A stretch of DNA of 64,000 bases, from assembly GCA_013822345.1 (NCBI GenBank), contig PNKH01000015.1, forward strand, positions 25,956 through 89,955, read 5' to 3'. This document shows positions 9,399-16,901 of the stretch, one piece after another. The notes under the pieces were generated by a model. The model ran no database searches. It was not told where the DNA came from and saw nothing but the letters and a program-made list of their open reading frames with translations. The stretch is from Isosphaera sp. Its GTDB lineage: Bacteria > Planctomycetota > Planctomycetia > Gemmatales > Gemmataceae. How positions within the stretch are numbered: position 1 is the stretch's first letter; each line of letters opens with the position of its first letter. The position numbers and the translations under genes were made by a program.

Positions 9399-10309
9399 CC
9401 CCGACCGTCTCCGTCGTGATGGCCGCGAAGAACTACGCCCGGTTCCTCCCGGAGGCGGTCGGGTCGGTCCTGGCCCAATCGTTCGCCGACTGGGAACTCC
9501 TGGTCGTCGACGACGGGTCGGCGGACGCCACCCCGGCGGCGGTGCGGCCGTTCCTCGCAGACCCGCGGGTGCGGTACGTCCGGTCCGACCGGCTCGGGCA
9601 GGCGCGGGCGAAGAACCTCGGCGTCCGGCTCGGCCGCGGCCGGGTCGTCGCATTCCTCGACGCCGACGACGCGTGGGAGCCGACCAAGCTGGCGAAGCAG
9701 CTGGCGCTGCTCGACGCCGACCCGGCGGTCGGGGTGGTGTTCTGCCGGCGGACGCTCATGGACGAGGCCGGCAACCCGCTCCCCCCGCCGACCGTCCCGC
9801 CCCCGCCGCGCGGCCGGGTGCTGGACGCGATGTTCGTGCAGAACTTCGTCTGCTTCTCGTCGGCGGTGGTGCGGCGCGAGGTGCTCAGCCACGTCGGGGC
9901 GTTCGACCCGCAGTGGGACCTGGCGGTCGACTACGACCTGTGGCTGCGGGTGGCGCGGCACCACGCCTTCGACTACGTGGACGAGCCGCTGGTGCGGTAC
10001 CGGACCGGGCACGGGAACCTGTCGAAGCGGCTCCTCGACCGCGTGGACACCGCGTTGTCGATCATGCGGCGGCACGGGGCGGGGGTGCGGCCGGCCGCGG
10101 TCGCGGAGGCGTACTCGTCGACGTGCCGGACGCTGGCGTACGTGGTGCGCGGGTCGGAGCCGGCGGCGGCGGCGCGGTGGTACCTGCGGGCGCTGCGGTG
10201 GCCGGGCGGGCGGGTGACGGCGGCGAAGGGGCTGGTCGCGGCGGCGGTGCGGCTGGCGACCGGCCGGCGGACCCCGGGGGCGGCGGAGAACGCGGCGGAG
10301 AACCGGTAG
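9395..10309 (+). CDS. Glycosyltransferase family 2
   Basis: Inverting GT-A glycosyltransferase of 304 residues, likely cytoplasmic or membrane-peripheral, transferring a sugar from a nucleotide-sugar donor. The N-terminus SVVMAAKNYARFLPEA, the nucleotide-binding VVDDGS at about 35-40, and the metal-binding LDADDAW at about 90 are diagnostic. A mid-region AVDYDLWLR matches the acceptor-site ED/D..W.R pattern of family 2 enzymes. The GTG start overlaps the upstream ligase stop by four bases, so the two are translationally coupled. Donor and acceptor cannot be deduced. The C-terminal 60 residues are Ala/Arg-rich and probably not part of the catalytic fold. Confidence 0.9.
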   Translation: MTPTVSVVMAAKNYARFLPEAVGSVLAQSFADWELLVVDDGSADATPAAVRPFLADPRVRYVRSDRLGQARAKNLGVRLGRGRVVAFLDADDAWEPTKLAKQLALLDADPAVGVVFCRRTLMDEAGNPLPPPTVPPPPRGRVLDAMFVQNFVCFSSAVVRREVLSHVGAFDPQWDLAVDYDLWLRVARHHAFDYVDEPLVRYRTGHGNLSKRLLDRVDTALSIMRRHGAGVRPAAVAEAYSSTCRTLAYVVRGSEPAAAARWYLRALRWPGGRVTAAKGLVAAAVRLATGRRTPGAAENAAENR

Positions 10310-10571
10310 CCCCAGCCGGCGCCCCCGGAATCTTCTTGCGGGCGCGCCGGCCGGGGCGGTAACTTACCCGTCGGGTGGCCGAGCCGAGTTCTCGATTATC
10401 CGGTTCGTTTGCCACCCGAGCAAACCATCTCGGCCCCCGGGCCCGGATGAGTTTGCCGCGGGCGCAGAGTTGCGTCCGACGTGAGTGCAAACCAATTCCA
10501 AGTTCGCCGCACACCGAACACCTTCGTCAGGAAATGGCTCACTCCCGTCGACTCGTAAAGGAAGGTCTGAC

Positions 10572-11795
10572 ATGAGACGCGATCCCGGCAACCAGCAAGA
10601 GGTGCCGAACCGGCCCCGAGCGGCCCCGCATCAATGTCTGGCCCCGTGGCGGTGTGTCGTCGTGTTGGGCTGCGCCGCGGCGGCCGTGCTTCTGCCGGGC
10701 TGTAGCAAGGCAAACCCCACCTCGCCAGCCCCGGCGGTCGCCCCGGAGGCGAGCGACGCGGAGAAACGGGACGCCGCGCTCACGGAGGCCATCCGCACGG
10801 GCATGCAGCGGGCGTCCATCCCCGGGGCCATCGTCGGGGTGTGGCGCGAGGGGCAGCCGCCCTACGTGCGCGCGTTTGGCGTCCGCGACACCGCGACCGG
10901 CGAGCCGATGACCACCGACCTCTCGATGCGCATCGGCAGCAACACCAAGGCGTTCGTGGTCACCGCCATCCTGATGCTGGCGGACCAGGGCCGGCTCGGT
11001 CTCGACGATCCGATCGACCGCTACGTCAAGGGCGTGCCGGGCGGCGACCGCGTCACGCTCCGGCACCTCGCCCAGATGCGCAGCGGGCTGTACAACTACG
11101 CCGACGACACCAACAAGGACTTACCGCGGCAGCCCCTCCGGCAGTGGAAGCCGCAAGAGCTGCTCGATGTCGCGTTCCGCCACCCGCCCCTGTTCCCGCC
11201 GGGCAGTGCCTTCGACTACTGCAACACCAACACCGTCCTGCTCGGCCTGGCGGTCGAGAAGGTCGCCGGCCAGCCGCTCGCGTCCTTCATCGAGCAGAAC
11301 ATCCTGAAACCGGAGGGCCTGGCCCGCACGGTGTTCCCGGCGGGGGCCGAGATCCCGTCGCCGCACGCCCGCGGCTACTTCAAACTGCCGGACGGCAAGG
11401 TCGTCGACGCGACGGACTGGGACCCGTCGTGGGGGTGGGCGTCGGGCAACATGATCTCGACGCTCGACGACCTGCGCGTGTGGGCCCGCGACCTCGCCAC
11501 CGGCAAGCTGATCTCGCCCGCCATGAAGCGGGAGCAGCACCAGTTCTTGCCGGCACCCCCGGAAGGCGACGGCGCGCTCTACGGGCTGGCGCTGGAGAAC
11601 CAGAACGGCTGGATCGGCCACAACGGCAACGTCTTGAGCTACATGGTCTACCCCTACTACCTGCCGTCCGAGCGGATGACGATGGTGGTGATGCTGAACT
11701 CGGGCGCCGACATCCCGGGCTCGTGGCGGATGATCCAGGACATCACCCGGATCATCAGCCCCGGCAACGTTTGGCCCGGCCTGCCGAAGGAGTGA
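10572..11795 (+). CDS. Serine beta-lactamase-like hydrolase lipoprotein (class C/D-Ala-D-Ala peptidase family)
   Basis: Predicted lipoprotein of 407 residues. An N-terminal hydrophobic stretch ends in lipobox LLPGC (cysteine about residue 45). The penicillin-binding fold follows: catalytic SNTK (SxxK) in IGSNTKAFVVTA, a Tyr motif in SGLYNYADD and a late GHNGNVLSY in the usual KTG/HxG position. Members act as D-aminopeptidases, carboxypeptidases or esterases; the substrate here is unknown. ATG 10572 has a good Shine-Dalgarno, AGGAAGG at about 10559-10565. The upstream 262-base gap is less GC-rich than the surroundings and may hold the promoter, although no clear -35/-10 stands out. It converges on the kinase-tubulin gene at 11971. 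Confidence 0.88.
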   Translation: MRRDPGNQQEVPNRPRAAPHQCLAPWRCVVVLGCAAAAVLLPGCSKANPTSPAPAVAPEASDAEKRDAALTEAIRTGMQRASIPGAIVGVWREGQPPYVRAFGVRDTATGEPMTTDLSMRIGSNTKAFVVTAILMLADQGRLGLDDPIDRYVKGVPGGDRVTLRHLAQMRSGLYNYADDTNKDLPRQPLRQWKPQELLDVAFRHPPLFPPGSAFDYCNTNTVLLGLAVEKVAGQPLASFIEQNILKPEGLARTVFPAGAEIPSPHARGYFKLPDGKVVDATDWDPSWGWASGNMISTLDDLRVWARDLATGKLISPAMKREQHQFLPAPPEGDGALYGLALENQNGWIGHNGNVLSYMVYPYYLPSERMTMVVMLNSGADIPGSWRMIQDITRIISPGNVWPGLPKE

Positions 11796-11922
11796 CGTAG
11801 GCGGCCCGGCGAACCAGCCGTTGCACCTGACCGCGGCGGCATCACGGTTTTTCGGGGTTCAACGTCTCACCAGCCGCCGCGGCAGGTGAACGGTATCGTT
11901 CGGCGGCAGAGGGCCGTGCCCA

Positions 11923-11960
11923 CCCGACGACAGCCACGTCGGGCCAGCTGTGCCGGCCCG
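11923..11960. terminator. Possible bidirectional hairpin between convergent genes
   Basis: Two short hairpins lie between convergent stop codons: CCCGACG/CGTCGGG (11923-11929 with 11937-11943) and CGGGCC/GGCCCG (11940-11945 with 11955-11960). There is no T-tract, so this is only a weak terminator candidate, possibly Rho-dependent or simply structural. Confidence 0.3.
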
Positions 11961-11970
11961 ACGATCCGGT

Positions 11971-14900
11971 TCACCCCTCGTCCACGTCCCGCCACACGGT
12001 CACGTCGAGCCGGGCGTGGGCCGGGCACTGCTGGGCCTCCGGCAGCGCCCGGTACGCGGCCGCCGCCGCCGGCCCGAGCTGCGGCAGCGCCGCCAGCGGC
12101 ACCGCCGGCCACTCCCGGTACACCGCCAGCTCGTCCGGGGTGTCGGCGACCGGCAGGTCCTTGACCGGCACCGCCCCCACCGCCAGGTCCCGGAGCGGCC
12201 CCTCCCCCGGGCACCCGAGCACCGCCACCTCGTCGGCCGACCACGGCCCGCCCCCGACCCACCCCGGCTCCGCCCCCAGGTACGCCTGCTCGACCGCCCG
12301 CTCGGCCTGCCGCGGGGTCGGGTACTTGCCGGCGAACATGGCCGCGAAGTCGACCGCCCCGAGCCGCCGGTCCAGGTGCGCCCGCGCCTCCTCGCACACC
12401 GCCGCGGCCACCGCCTCCGCCCCCCCGGCCGGGTTCAGGCACGCCTGGAACAGCCCCTCGGCCGCCCCCGCCACCGCCGCCTGCGCCCGCCGGTCGACCT
12501 CCGCCAGGTCGTGGTCCCCGAGCACCCCCAGGAACTTCTCCACCGCCTCCCCGACCGACCCGCACCCGGGCGGCAGCAGCCGGCCCCCGACCTCCCCCTC
12601 CTCGGCCCGGAGGCGCCGCAGGTCGGCCGCCGCGGCCAGCCGGGCCCGGGCCGCGGCCACGTCGGCCAGCTGCCCGGTCAGGGCGTCCCGGACGGCCTGG
12701 TAGACGGCGAACACGGCCCGCCCGAGGACCGCCCGGAGGCGGGCCCGCGGGAACGCCCTCACCGCCTCGGCGAACTCCCCGGCGGGCGGCCGCCGTACCC
12801 CCTTCTCCCCGTGGGCGCACCGGCTCGCGCACTCGAACCCGGCCTGGGCCGCCGCGTCCGCCTCGGCCGCCGCCCGGAACTCCGCCTCCATCAGCCGGTC
12901 GGTCGTCGCCAGGCACTGGCGGAGCACCTCCTCCGCCCCGGCCAGCCGGAACTCCGGGTCGTCCACCAGGACCGGGACCAGCGTCCGGAGGTCCAGCGCG
13001 AACCCGGCCGCCGCCACCGCCGCCTCCTCCCCGACCGCCGCCTCGACCGCGGTCGGCGGCCGCTTCGCCGACGACGCCGGCGGGCCGAGCACCTCGGCCA
13101 ACCGGTCCAGGGCGGCCGCCACCCGGGCCGGGTCCGGGAGCCGGGCCAGCCACCCCCGGCCCGGGGCCAGCGGGTCGGCCGTCCGGGCGATCTCCCCTTC
13201 CACACTCCCGCCGGCGGCCGCGTCCGCGGCGGACCGGAGACGGGCCAGGACGGCGCCCGGGTCGAGCCCGAGTTCCGCCCACCGCTGCCGAGTCATCCCG
13301 GGGACCACGTCCCGCGCCCGCCGCGGGTCCGGGGCCGCCCACCCCTTGAGCACCACCCGGGCGACCGCCGCCGCCGCCCCGGTCACCACCTCCCCGCGCG
13401 GCCACCCGAACCCGGCCAGCCCGAACGCCGACAGGGTCACCGCCGGCCCCTCCTCGGCCGCCGGCCGGTGCTCGTCCGCCGCCCGCCCGACCGGGGTGAA
13501 CAGGTTCAGCCGGACCAGCTCGGCCGCGTCGGCGTACGGCCGGAAGTCCGCCGGGGCCGCCGGCACCGGCCGCGGGGCGGCCGGCGGGAGGATCCGCGAC
13601 GACGGCTTGACCACCGCCCCGGACCCCGGGCGGGCTGGGAACGCCGGCACCGACCCCGACCCGGACGGGGCGCCGGGGACGACCGCCGGGCCGGGGACCA
13701 GGTAGCACCGGGCGAACGGCGGGGCCTTGTCCCGGACCGCCCCGTTCCGGTCGTCGTACCCGGCCGCGAACACCGTGTCCGCGCGGGAGTAGTGGTTCAG
13801 CTCGGTCAGGGCGGCGTAGGTGTTCCCGAGGGCCTGCGGGGCGGTGACCGCCGGGTCGGCCGGCGGGACGACCAGCACCCCGACCACGTCCGGGTGCTCG
13901 TACCCGAGCCGCCGGAGGCGGGTCCGGACGGCGTACGCCGCGTCCAGGAATGCGCCCCCGCCGGTCCCCCCGCCGAGCCCGGCGACGACGTACACCCGCG
14001 GCCGGTTCGTCCGCCGCTCCAGCCCGGTCCGGGCCTCCGTCCGGGCCAGCGACTCGTCCGACAGGGCGGCCGCCAGCTCGACCTCGACCTTCCCCATCAG
14101 GGTGCGGTAGTGGTCGCAGAACGCGAGCCGGCCGAACAGCCGGACGCCCATCGTCCGCGGCACCCGCTGGAGCTTGTACAAGAGCTGCGGGTCGAACCAC
14201 CCGTCGGTCAGCGGCCGGCCGTTGGCCCGCGGCTTGTGGTAGTGAGCGGCCCGGTTCAGTTGGGCAGCGAACACCTCGTCCGGGCCGAGCCCGGCGAGCC
14301 GGTCGGCCGGCCGCGGGCGGGCCGCGTCGGCCAGGTCGTCCGGGTCGGTGTCGACGTACAGGAGGCGGACGGCCGGGGTGGCGTCCGGCGGGCCGTACCG
14401 CTCGGCGAGGTCGAACCGGAGCCGCTGCAGCACCCGGAGCCCGGCCCGGCCGAGGCCGAGGACCAGGGCCGGGCGCAACGGCCCGGGGCCGGTCACCTCC
14501 GGCGGGGCGGGGGTGAACACCGGGCCGGTCGTCTCGGTCACCGCCCGGGGCGGCGGGGTGTCGGTCGTCGCCTCGGCCGGGACGACCAGAGGGACCGGGT
14601 CGGCCGGCCGCTCGACCGGGTCGGTGGCGAACATGGTCGGGGTGTCGGAGACGGCGGCGGCCCGCCCGGGGTGCCCGCCGCCGGCCAGGGCGCGGACGAA
14701 GGTGGTGACGTTCGGCCACCGGTCCTCCGGCTTCTTGGCCAGGGCCCGGGCGAGGGCCGGGCGGTCGCCGGGCGGGGACGGGCCGAGGTTCGGGGGGAGG
14801 TTCAGGTGCTGCATCAGGAGCTGGCTCATGCTCCCGCCGTCGAACGGCCGGACGCCGGTCAGCAGCTCCTGGTAGACGCACGCCAGGCTGTACTGGTCGC

Positions 14901-15495
14901 AGTACCGGGTGACCAGCCCGTCGAACGTCTCGGGGGCGGCGTACACCGGGGTGATCCCGCCGGTCACCTCGGCGATCAGCCCCTCCAGGTCCTTCACCTG
15001 CCCGAAGTCGGCGACCTTGACGTGGCTGTGGAGGAGGAACAGGTTCTGCGGCTTGATGTCCAGGTGCTGGAGCTGGAACCGGTCGTCGAACAGGTCGAGG
15101 ACCTCGGCGACCTCGGCCATGTACCCGAGGAGCTCGTCGCGGGGGATGCCGGGGAGGCCGCGGTCCCGGCAGGCCCGGAACCGGTCCCACAGGTTGCAGT
15201 CGGCCAGCTCCATGGTAATGAGGAGGCGGCCCTCGACGATGTCGTACCGGTCGAGGGCGAGGAGGTACGGGTGGCGGACCTGCTTGACCCGCTTGAGCGA
15301 CTTCAGCTCCTGCTCGGCGTACCGGACGAGGTCGTTGTCGCGGCTGCGGAGGTCGCCGTGGATGATCTTGATGGCCTTGAAGATGCCGCCGGGGGCCTCG
15401 GCCCGCCAGACCTCGCCGAACCCGCCGGCCCCGAGGCGGTCGAGGAGGGTGTACCCGGGAATCGGCTCGGCGTGAGCCTCGATGCGGACGGGCAT
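11971..15495 (-). CDS. Protein kinase fused to a tubulin/FtsZ-like GTPase region (copy A)
   Basis: A 1174-residue protein in two parts. Residues 14-270 form a Ser/Thr kinase: GAGGFG loop (22-27), AIK lysine 43, HLDIKPQN (144-151, HRD arginine replaced by leucine) and DFG (163-165). A Pro-rich linker of about 65 residues follows. From about 340 the protein matches the 'tubulin-like' family pattern: nucleotide-fold start VLGLGRAG (345-352), LYVDTDP (379-385) and the tubulin/FtsZ signature GLGGGTGGG at 506-514, followed by FLDAAY. The C-terminal 600 residues are Ala-rich and helical without recognised motifs. No transmembrane helix is evident. The start MPVRIEAH matches MPVRLVSH in paralog B. 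The neighbour at 15636 diverges from it across a 140-base gap. A GTP-controlled filament regulated by, or scaffolding, the kinase is my inference. Confidence 0.8.
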   Translation of the reverse strand: MPVRIEAHAEPIPGYTLLDRLGAGGFGEVWRAEAPGGIFKAIKIIHGDLRSRDNDLVRYAEQELKSLKRVKQVRHPYLLALDRYDIVEGRLLITMELADCNLWDRFRACRDRGLPGIPRDELLGYMAEVAEVLDLFDDRFQLQHLDIKPQNLFLLHSHVKVADFGQVKDLEGLIAEVTGGITPVYAAPETFDGLVTRYCDQYSLACVYQELLTGVRPFDGGSMSQLLMQHLNLPPNLGPSPPGDRPALARALAKKPEDRWPNVTTFVRALAGGGHPGRAAAVSDTPTMFATDPVERPADPVPLVVPAEATTDTPPPRAVTETTGPVFTPAPPEVTGPGPLRPALVLGLGRAGLRVLQRLRFDLAERYGPPDATPAVRLLYVDTDPDDLADAARPRPADRLAGLGPDEVFAAQLNRAAHYHKPRANGRPLTDGWFDPQLLYKLQRVPRTMGVRLFGRLAFCDHYRTLMGKVEVELAAALSDESLARTEARTGLERRTNRPRVYVVAGLGGGTGGGAFLDAAYAVRTRLRRLGYEHPDVVGVLVVPPADPAVTAPQALGNTYAALTELNHYSRADTVFAAGYDDRNGAVRDKAPPFARCYLVPGPAVVPGAPSGSGSVPAFPARPGSGAVVKPSSRILPPAAPRPVPAAPADFRPYADAAELVRLNLFTPVGRAADEHRPAAEEGPAVTLSAFGLAGFGWPRGEVVTGAAAAVARVVLKGWAAPDPRRARDVVPGMTRQRWAELGLDPGAVLARLRSAADAAAGGSVEGEIARTADPLAPGRGWLARLPDPARVAAALDRLAEVLGPPASSAKRPPTAVEAAVGEEAAVAAAGFALDLRTLVPVLVDDPEFRLAGAEEVLRQCLATTDRLMEAEFRAAAEADAAAQAGFECASRCAHGEKGVRRPPAGEFAEAVRAFPRARLRAVLGRAVFAVYQAVRDALTGQLADVAAARARLAAAADLRRLRAEEGEVGGRLLPPGCGSVGEAVEKFLGVLGDHDLAEVDRRAQAAVAGAAEGLFQACLNPAGGAEAVAAAVCEEARAHLDRRLGAVDFAAMFAGKYPTPRQAERAVEQAYLGAEPGWVGGGPWSADEVAVLGCPGEGPLRDLAVGAVPVKDLPVADTPDELAVYREWPAVPLAALPQLGPAAAAAYRALPEAQQCPAHARLDVTVWRDVDEG

Positions 15496-15635
15496 GGGCG
15501 GCCCCCGGCGGGTCGAAGGTGTGCGCGGTCGGTGGCAGAAGCCTAGCACGGAATCCGTGCCGGGTGCGGAACCCGGCGGGGGCGGGCGGCATCGGAAAAG
15601 TGAGCGCGGGGCGGATCGAACCCGGGGGGCGGCCG

Positions 15636-16340
15636 ATGCGGCACTCACTCGTTGCCGGGGCGGCGGGCGTGACGGGCCTGGCGGTCGGCCTGCTGATCGG
15701 CCGTCCCGGTCGCCCCGGGCCGGACATCGCCCGACCCGACCCGCCGGCCGGACCCGCCACCGCCCCGCCGCCGCGCGAGGTGGTCGAGCGGCGGACCTTC
15801 ATCCCGCTCGGCGAGGTCTACTCCACGAGCTTCCAGCGGGAGTTGGCCGGGGCGCCGCCGGCCGAGGACGACCGACTCCGCGAGGTGTTCGAAGACATCA
15901 AGCGGGCGGCCCGCGACACCGGGACGTCGAACGCGTTCGTCCTCTGGGCCGACACCCCTCGCGAACTCGTCTCCTACACCCGCCACGCGCTCCGGAACGG
16001 CTACCCGCCGGAGGCGGGGGGGCGGCGGGACGTGCCCCCCGGCACGCCGCTGAACCTGTGGCTGGTGGTGACCCTCCGCCCGTCGCGCTGGCGGGTCGAG
16101 GCGGTCGAGTCGTACGGGAGCCGGGTCCGGTTCCGGTACTCCCGGCCCGAGTCCCTCTTCGCGACCGGCGACCTCCACCCGTACGTGTACTGGTGCCGGC
16201 TGCCGGAGGCGCACCACGACGTGTACCGGGTGGAGCTGTTCGACGAGGGGGAGGGCGAGGTGGTGTTGACGCGACGGGTCCGCGTCCGCCGCCCGGTCGA
16301 GCCGGACCCGGTGGTGGTCGACCCGGACTCGGCGAAGTGA
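15636..16340 (+). CDS. Membrane-anchored protein of unknown function
   Basis: I do not recognise this 234-residue product. Its N-terminus MRHSLVAGAAGVTGLAVGLLIG looks like an uncleaved signal anchor, followed by a Pro-rich stretch (about 25-50) and a globular region with IPLGEVYSTS, FVLWADTPRELV, LWLVVTL and YVYWCRLPE. The pattern suggests a small beta-rich extracytoplasmic domain. It is read divergently from kinase-tubulin copy A and converges on the toxin-like gene at 16357, so it sits inside the kinase-tubulin locus and may be a membrane partner of it; that is speculation. The ATG at 15636 follows a G-rich run; a longer frame from 15519 would overlap the divergent promoter region. Confidence 0.7.
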   Translation: MRHSLVAGAAGVTGLAVGLLIGRPGRPGPDIARPDPPAGPATAPPPREVVERRTFIPLGEVYSTSFQRELAGAPPAEDDRLREVFEDIKRAARDTGTSNAFVLWADTPRELVSYTRHALRNGYPPEAGGRRDVPPGTPLNLWLVVTLRPSRWRVEAVESYGSRVRFRYSRPESLFATGDLHPYVYWCRLPEAHHDVYRVELFDEGEGEVVLTRRVRVRRPVEPDPVVVDPDSAK

Positions 16341-16356
16341 CGGCGGGCCGGGCGGG

Positions 16357-16617
16357 TCAGCGGCCGTACCGCTTGACCGTGCGGACCCGGACGATCCGGT
16401 CGACCGGATCGACGTGGAACACGACCGCGAGCAGGACGGGGAATGTGACCCGGAACCCGCCGGCCCGGGACTCCCCCTCGTTGAGCGGGTCGGACCTGAG
16501 CCGGGCGTTCAGGGCGTCGACCGCGGCGGCCATCCGCTCCCGCTCTTCCGGGGTCGCACGGACGTAGACGTCGGCGAGGGCGTCCAGGGCCTTGTTCAGC
16601 CAGATCAGGGCGAACAT
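16357..16617 (-). CDS. RelE/ParE-like putative toxin
   Basis: A small basic protein of 86 residues. The pattern of two N-terminal helices (WLNKALDALADVYVRA, EERERMAAAVDALNARL), a short loop DPLNEGESR and C-terminal strands FRVTFPVLLAVVFHVD and RIVRVRTVKRY resembles planctomycete RelE/ParE-superfamily toxins, which usually act as ribosome-dependent RNases or gyrase poisons. Its start overlaps the stop of the upstream 81-residue gene by 13 bases, the classic antitoxin-toxin arrangement. I cannot name catalytic residues with certainty. It could instead be an inactive member or another small regulatory pair lying between the two kinase-tubulin genes. Confidence 0.65.
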   Translation of the reverse strand: MFALIWLNKALDALADVYVRATPEERERMAAAVDALNARLRSDPLNEGESRAGGFRVTFPVLLAVVFHVDPVDRIVRVRTVKRYGR

Positions 16618-16850
16618 CGGTCGATCTCCCGGAGACGGGCCATCACCTCCTCCGGGGTGTGCCAGACCGCGTTCGGGTCGTTCAACCCCTGCTCCAGCTC
16701 CTCGTCGGTGAGGCCGACCTCGGGGAACGACATCTTCGGGGCCGGGACGAACCGGCCGAGCACCCGCCCGTCCGGGCCGAGAAGCTCGTCCTCTCCGGTC
16801 GCGGCCGACAGGACCGCGGCCGACGCCGCGTCGTGGATGTGGATCGGCAT
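16605..16850 (-). CDS. Putative antitoxin partner
   Basis: An 81-residue acidic protein read just upstream of the RelE/ParE-like gene and overlapping it by 13 bases. It has an N-terminal strand-rich segment containing LLGPDGRVLGRFVPAP, a pattern common in planctomycete small proteins paired with toxins, and an acidic helical C-terminus (TDEELEQGLND, TPEEVMARLREI) that would suit toxin binding. No helix-turn-helix or ribbon-helix-helix is obvious, so autoregulation is uncertain. The gene starts 51 bases downstream of kinase-tubulin copy B's stop codon and could be cotranscribed with it. Confidence 0.6.
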   Translation of the reverse strand: MPIHIHDAASAAVLSAATGEDELLGPDGRVLGRFVPAPKMSFPEVGLTDEELEQGLNDPNAVWHTPEEVMARLREIDRCSP

Positions 16851-16901
16851 GGGAACCCTCCGGGTGGATGGGTTCAGGATACCACCGGGAGGTGGGCGAC
16901 G

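Noticed and set aside
11950..15546. Plus-strand frame of about 1200 codons opposite kinase-tubulin copy A
   Set aside because: Shadow of a real gene: no domain, highly repetitive Arg/Pro/Gly composition, and the minus strand has clear kinase and tubulin-like motifs.
15595..15650. T-arm-like motif on the minus strand (GGGTTCGATCC)
   Set aside because: No acceptor, D or anticodon arms can be placed around it; it lies in the leader of the membrane-anchored unknown gene.
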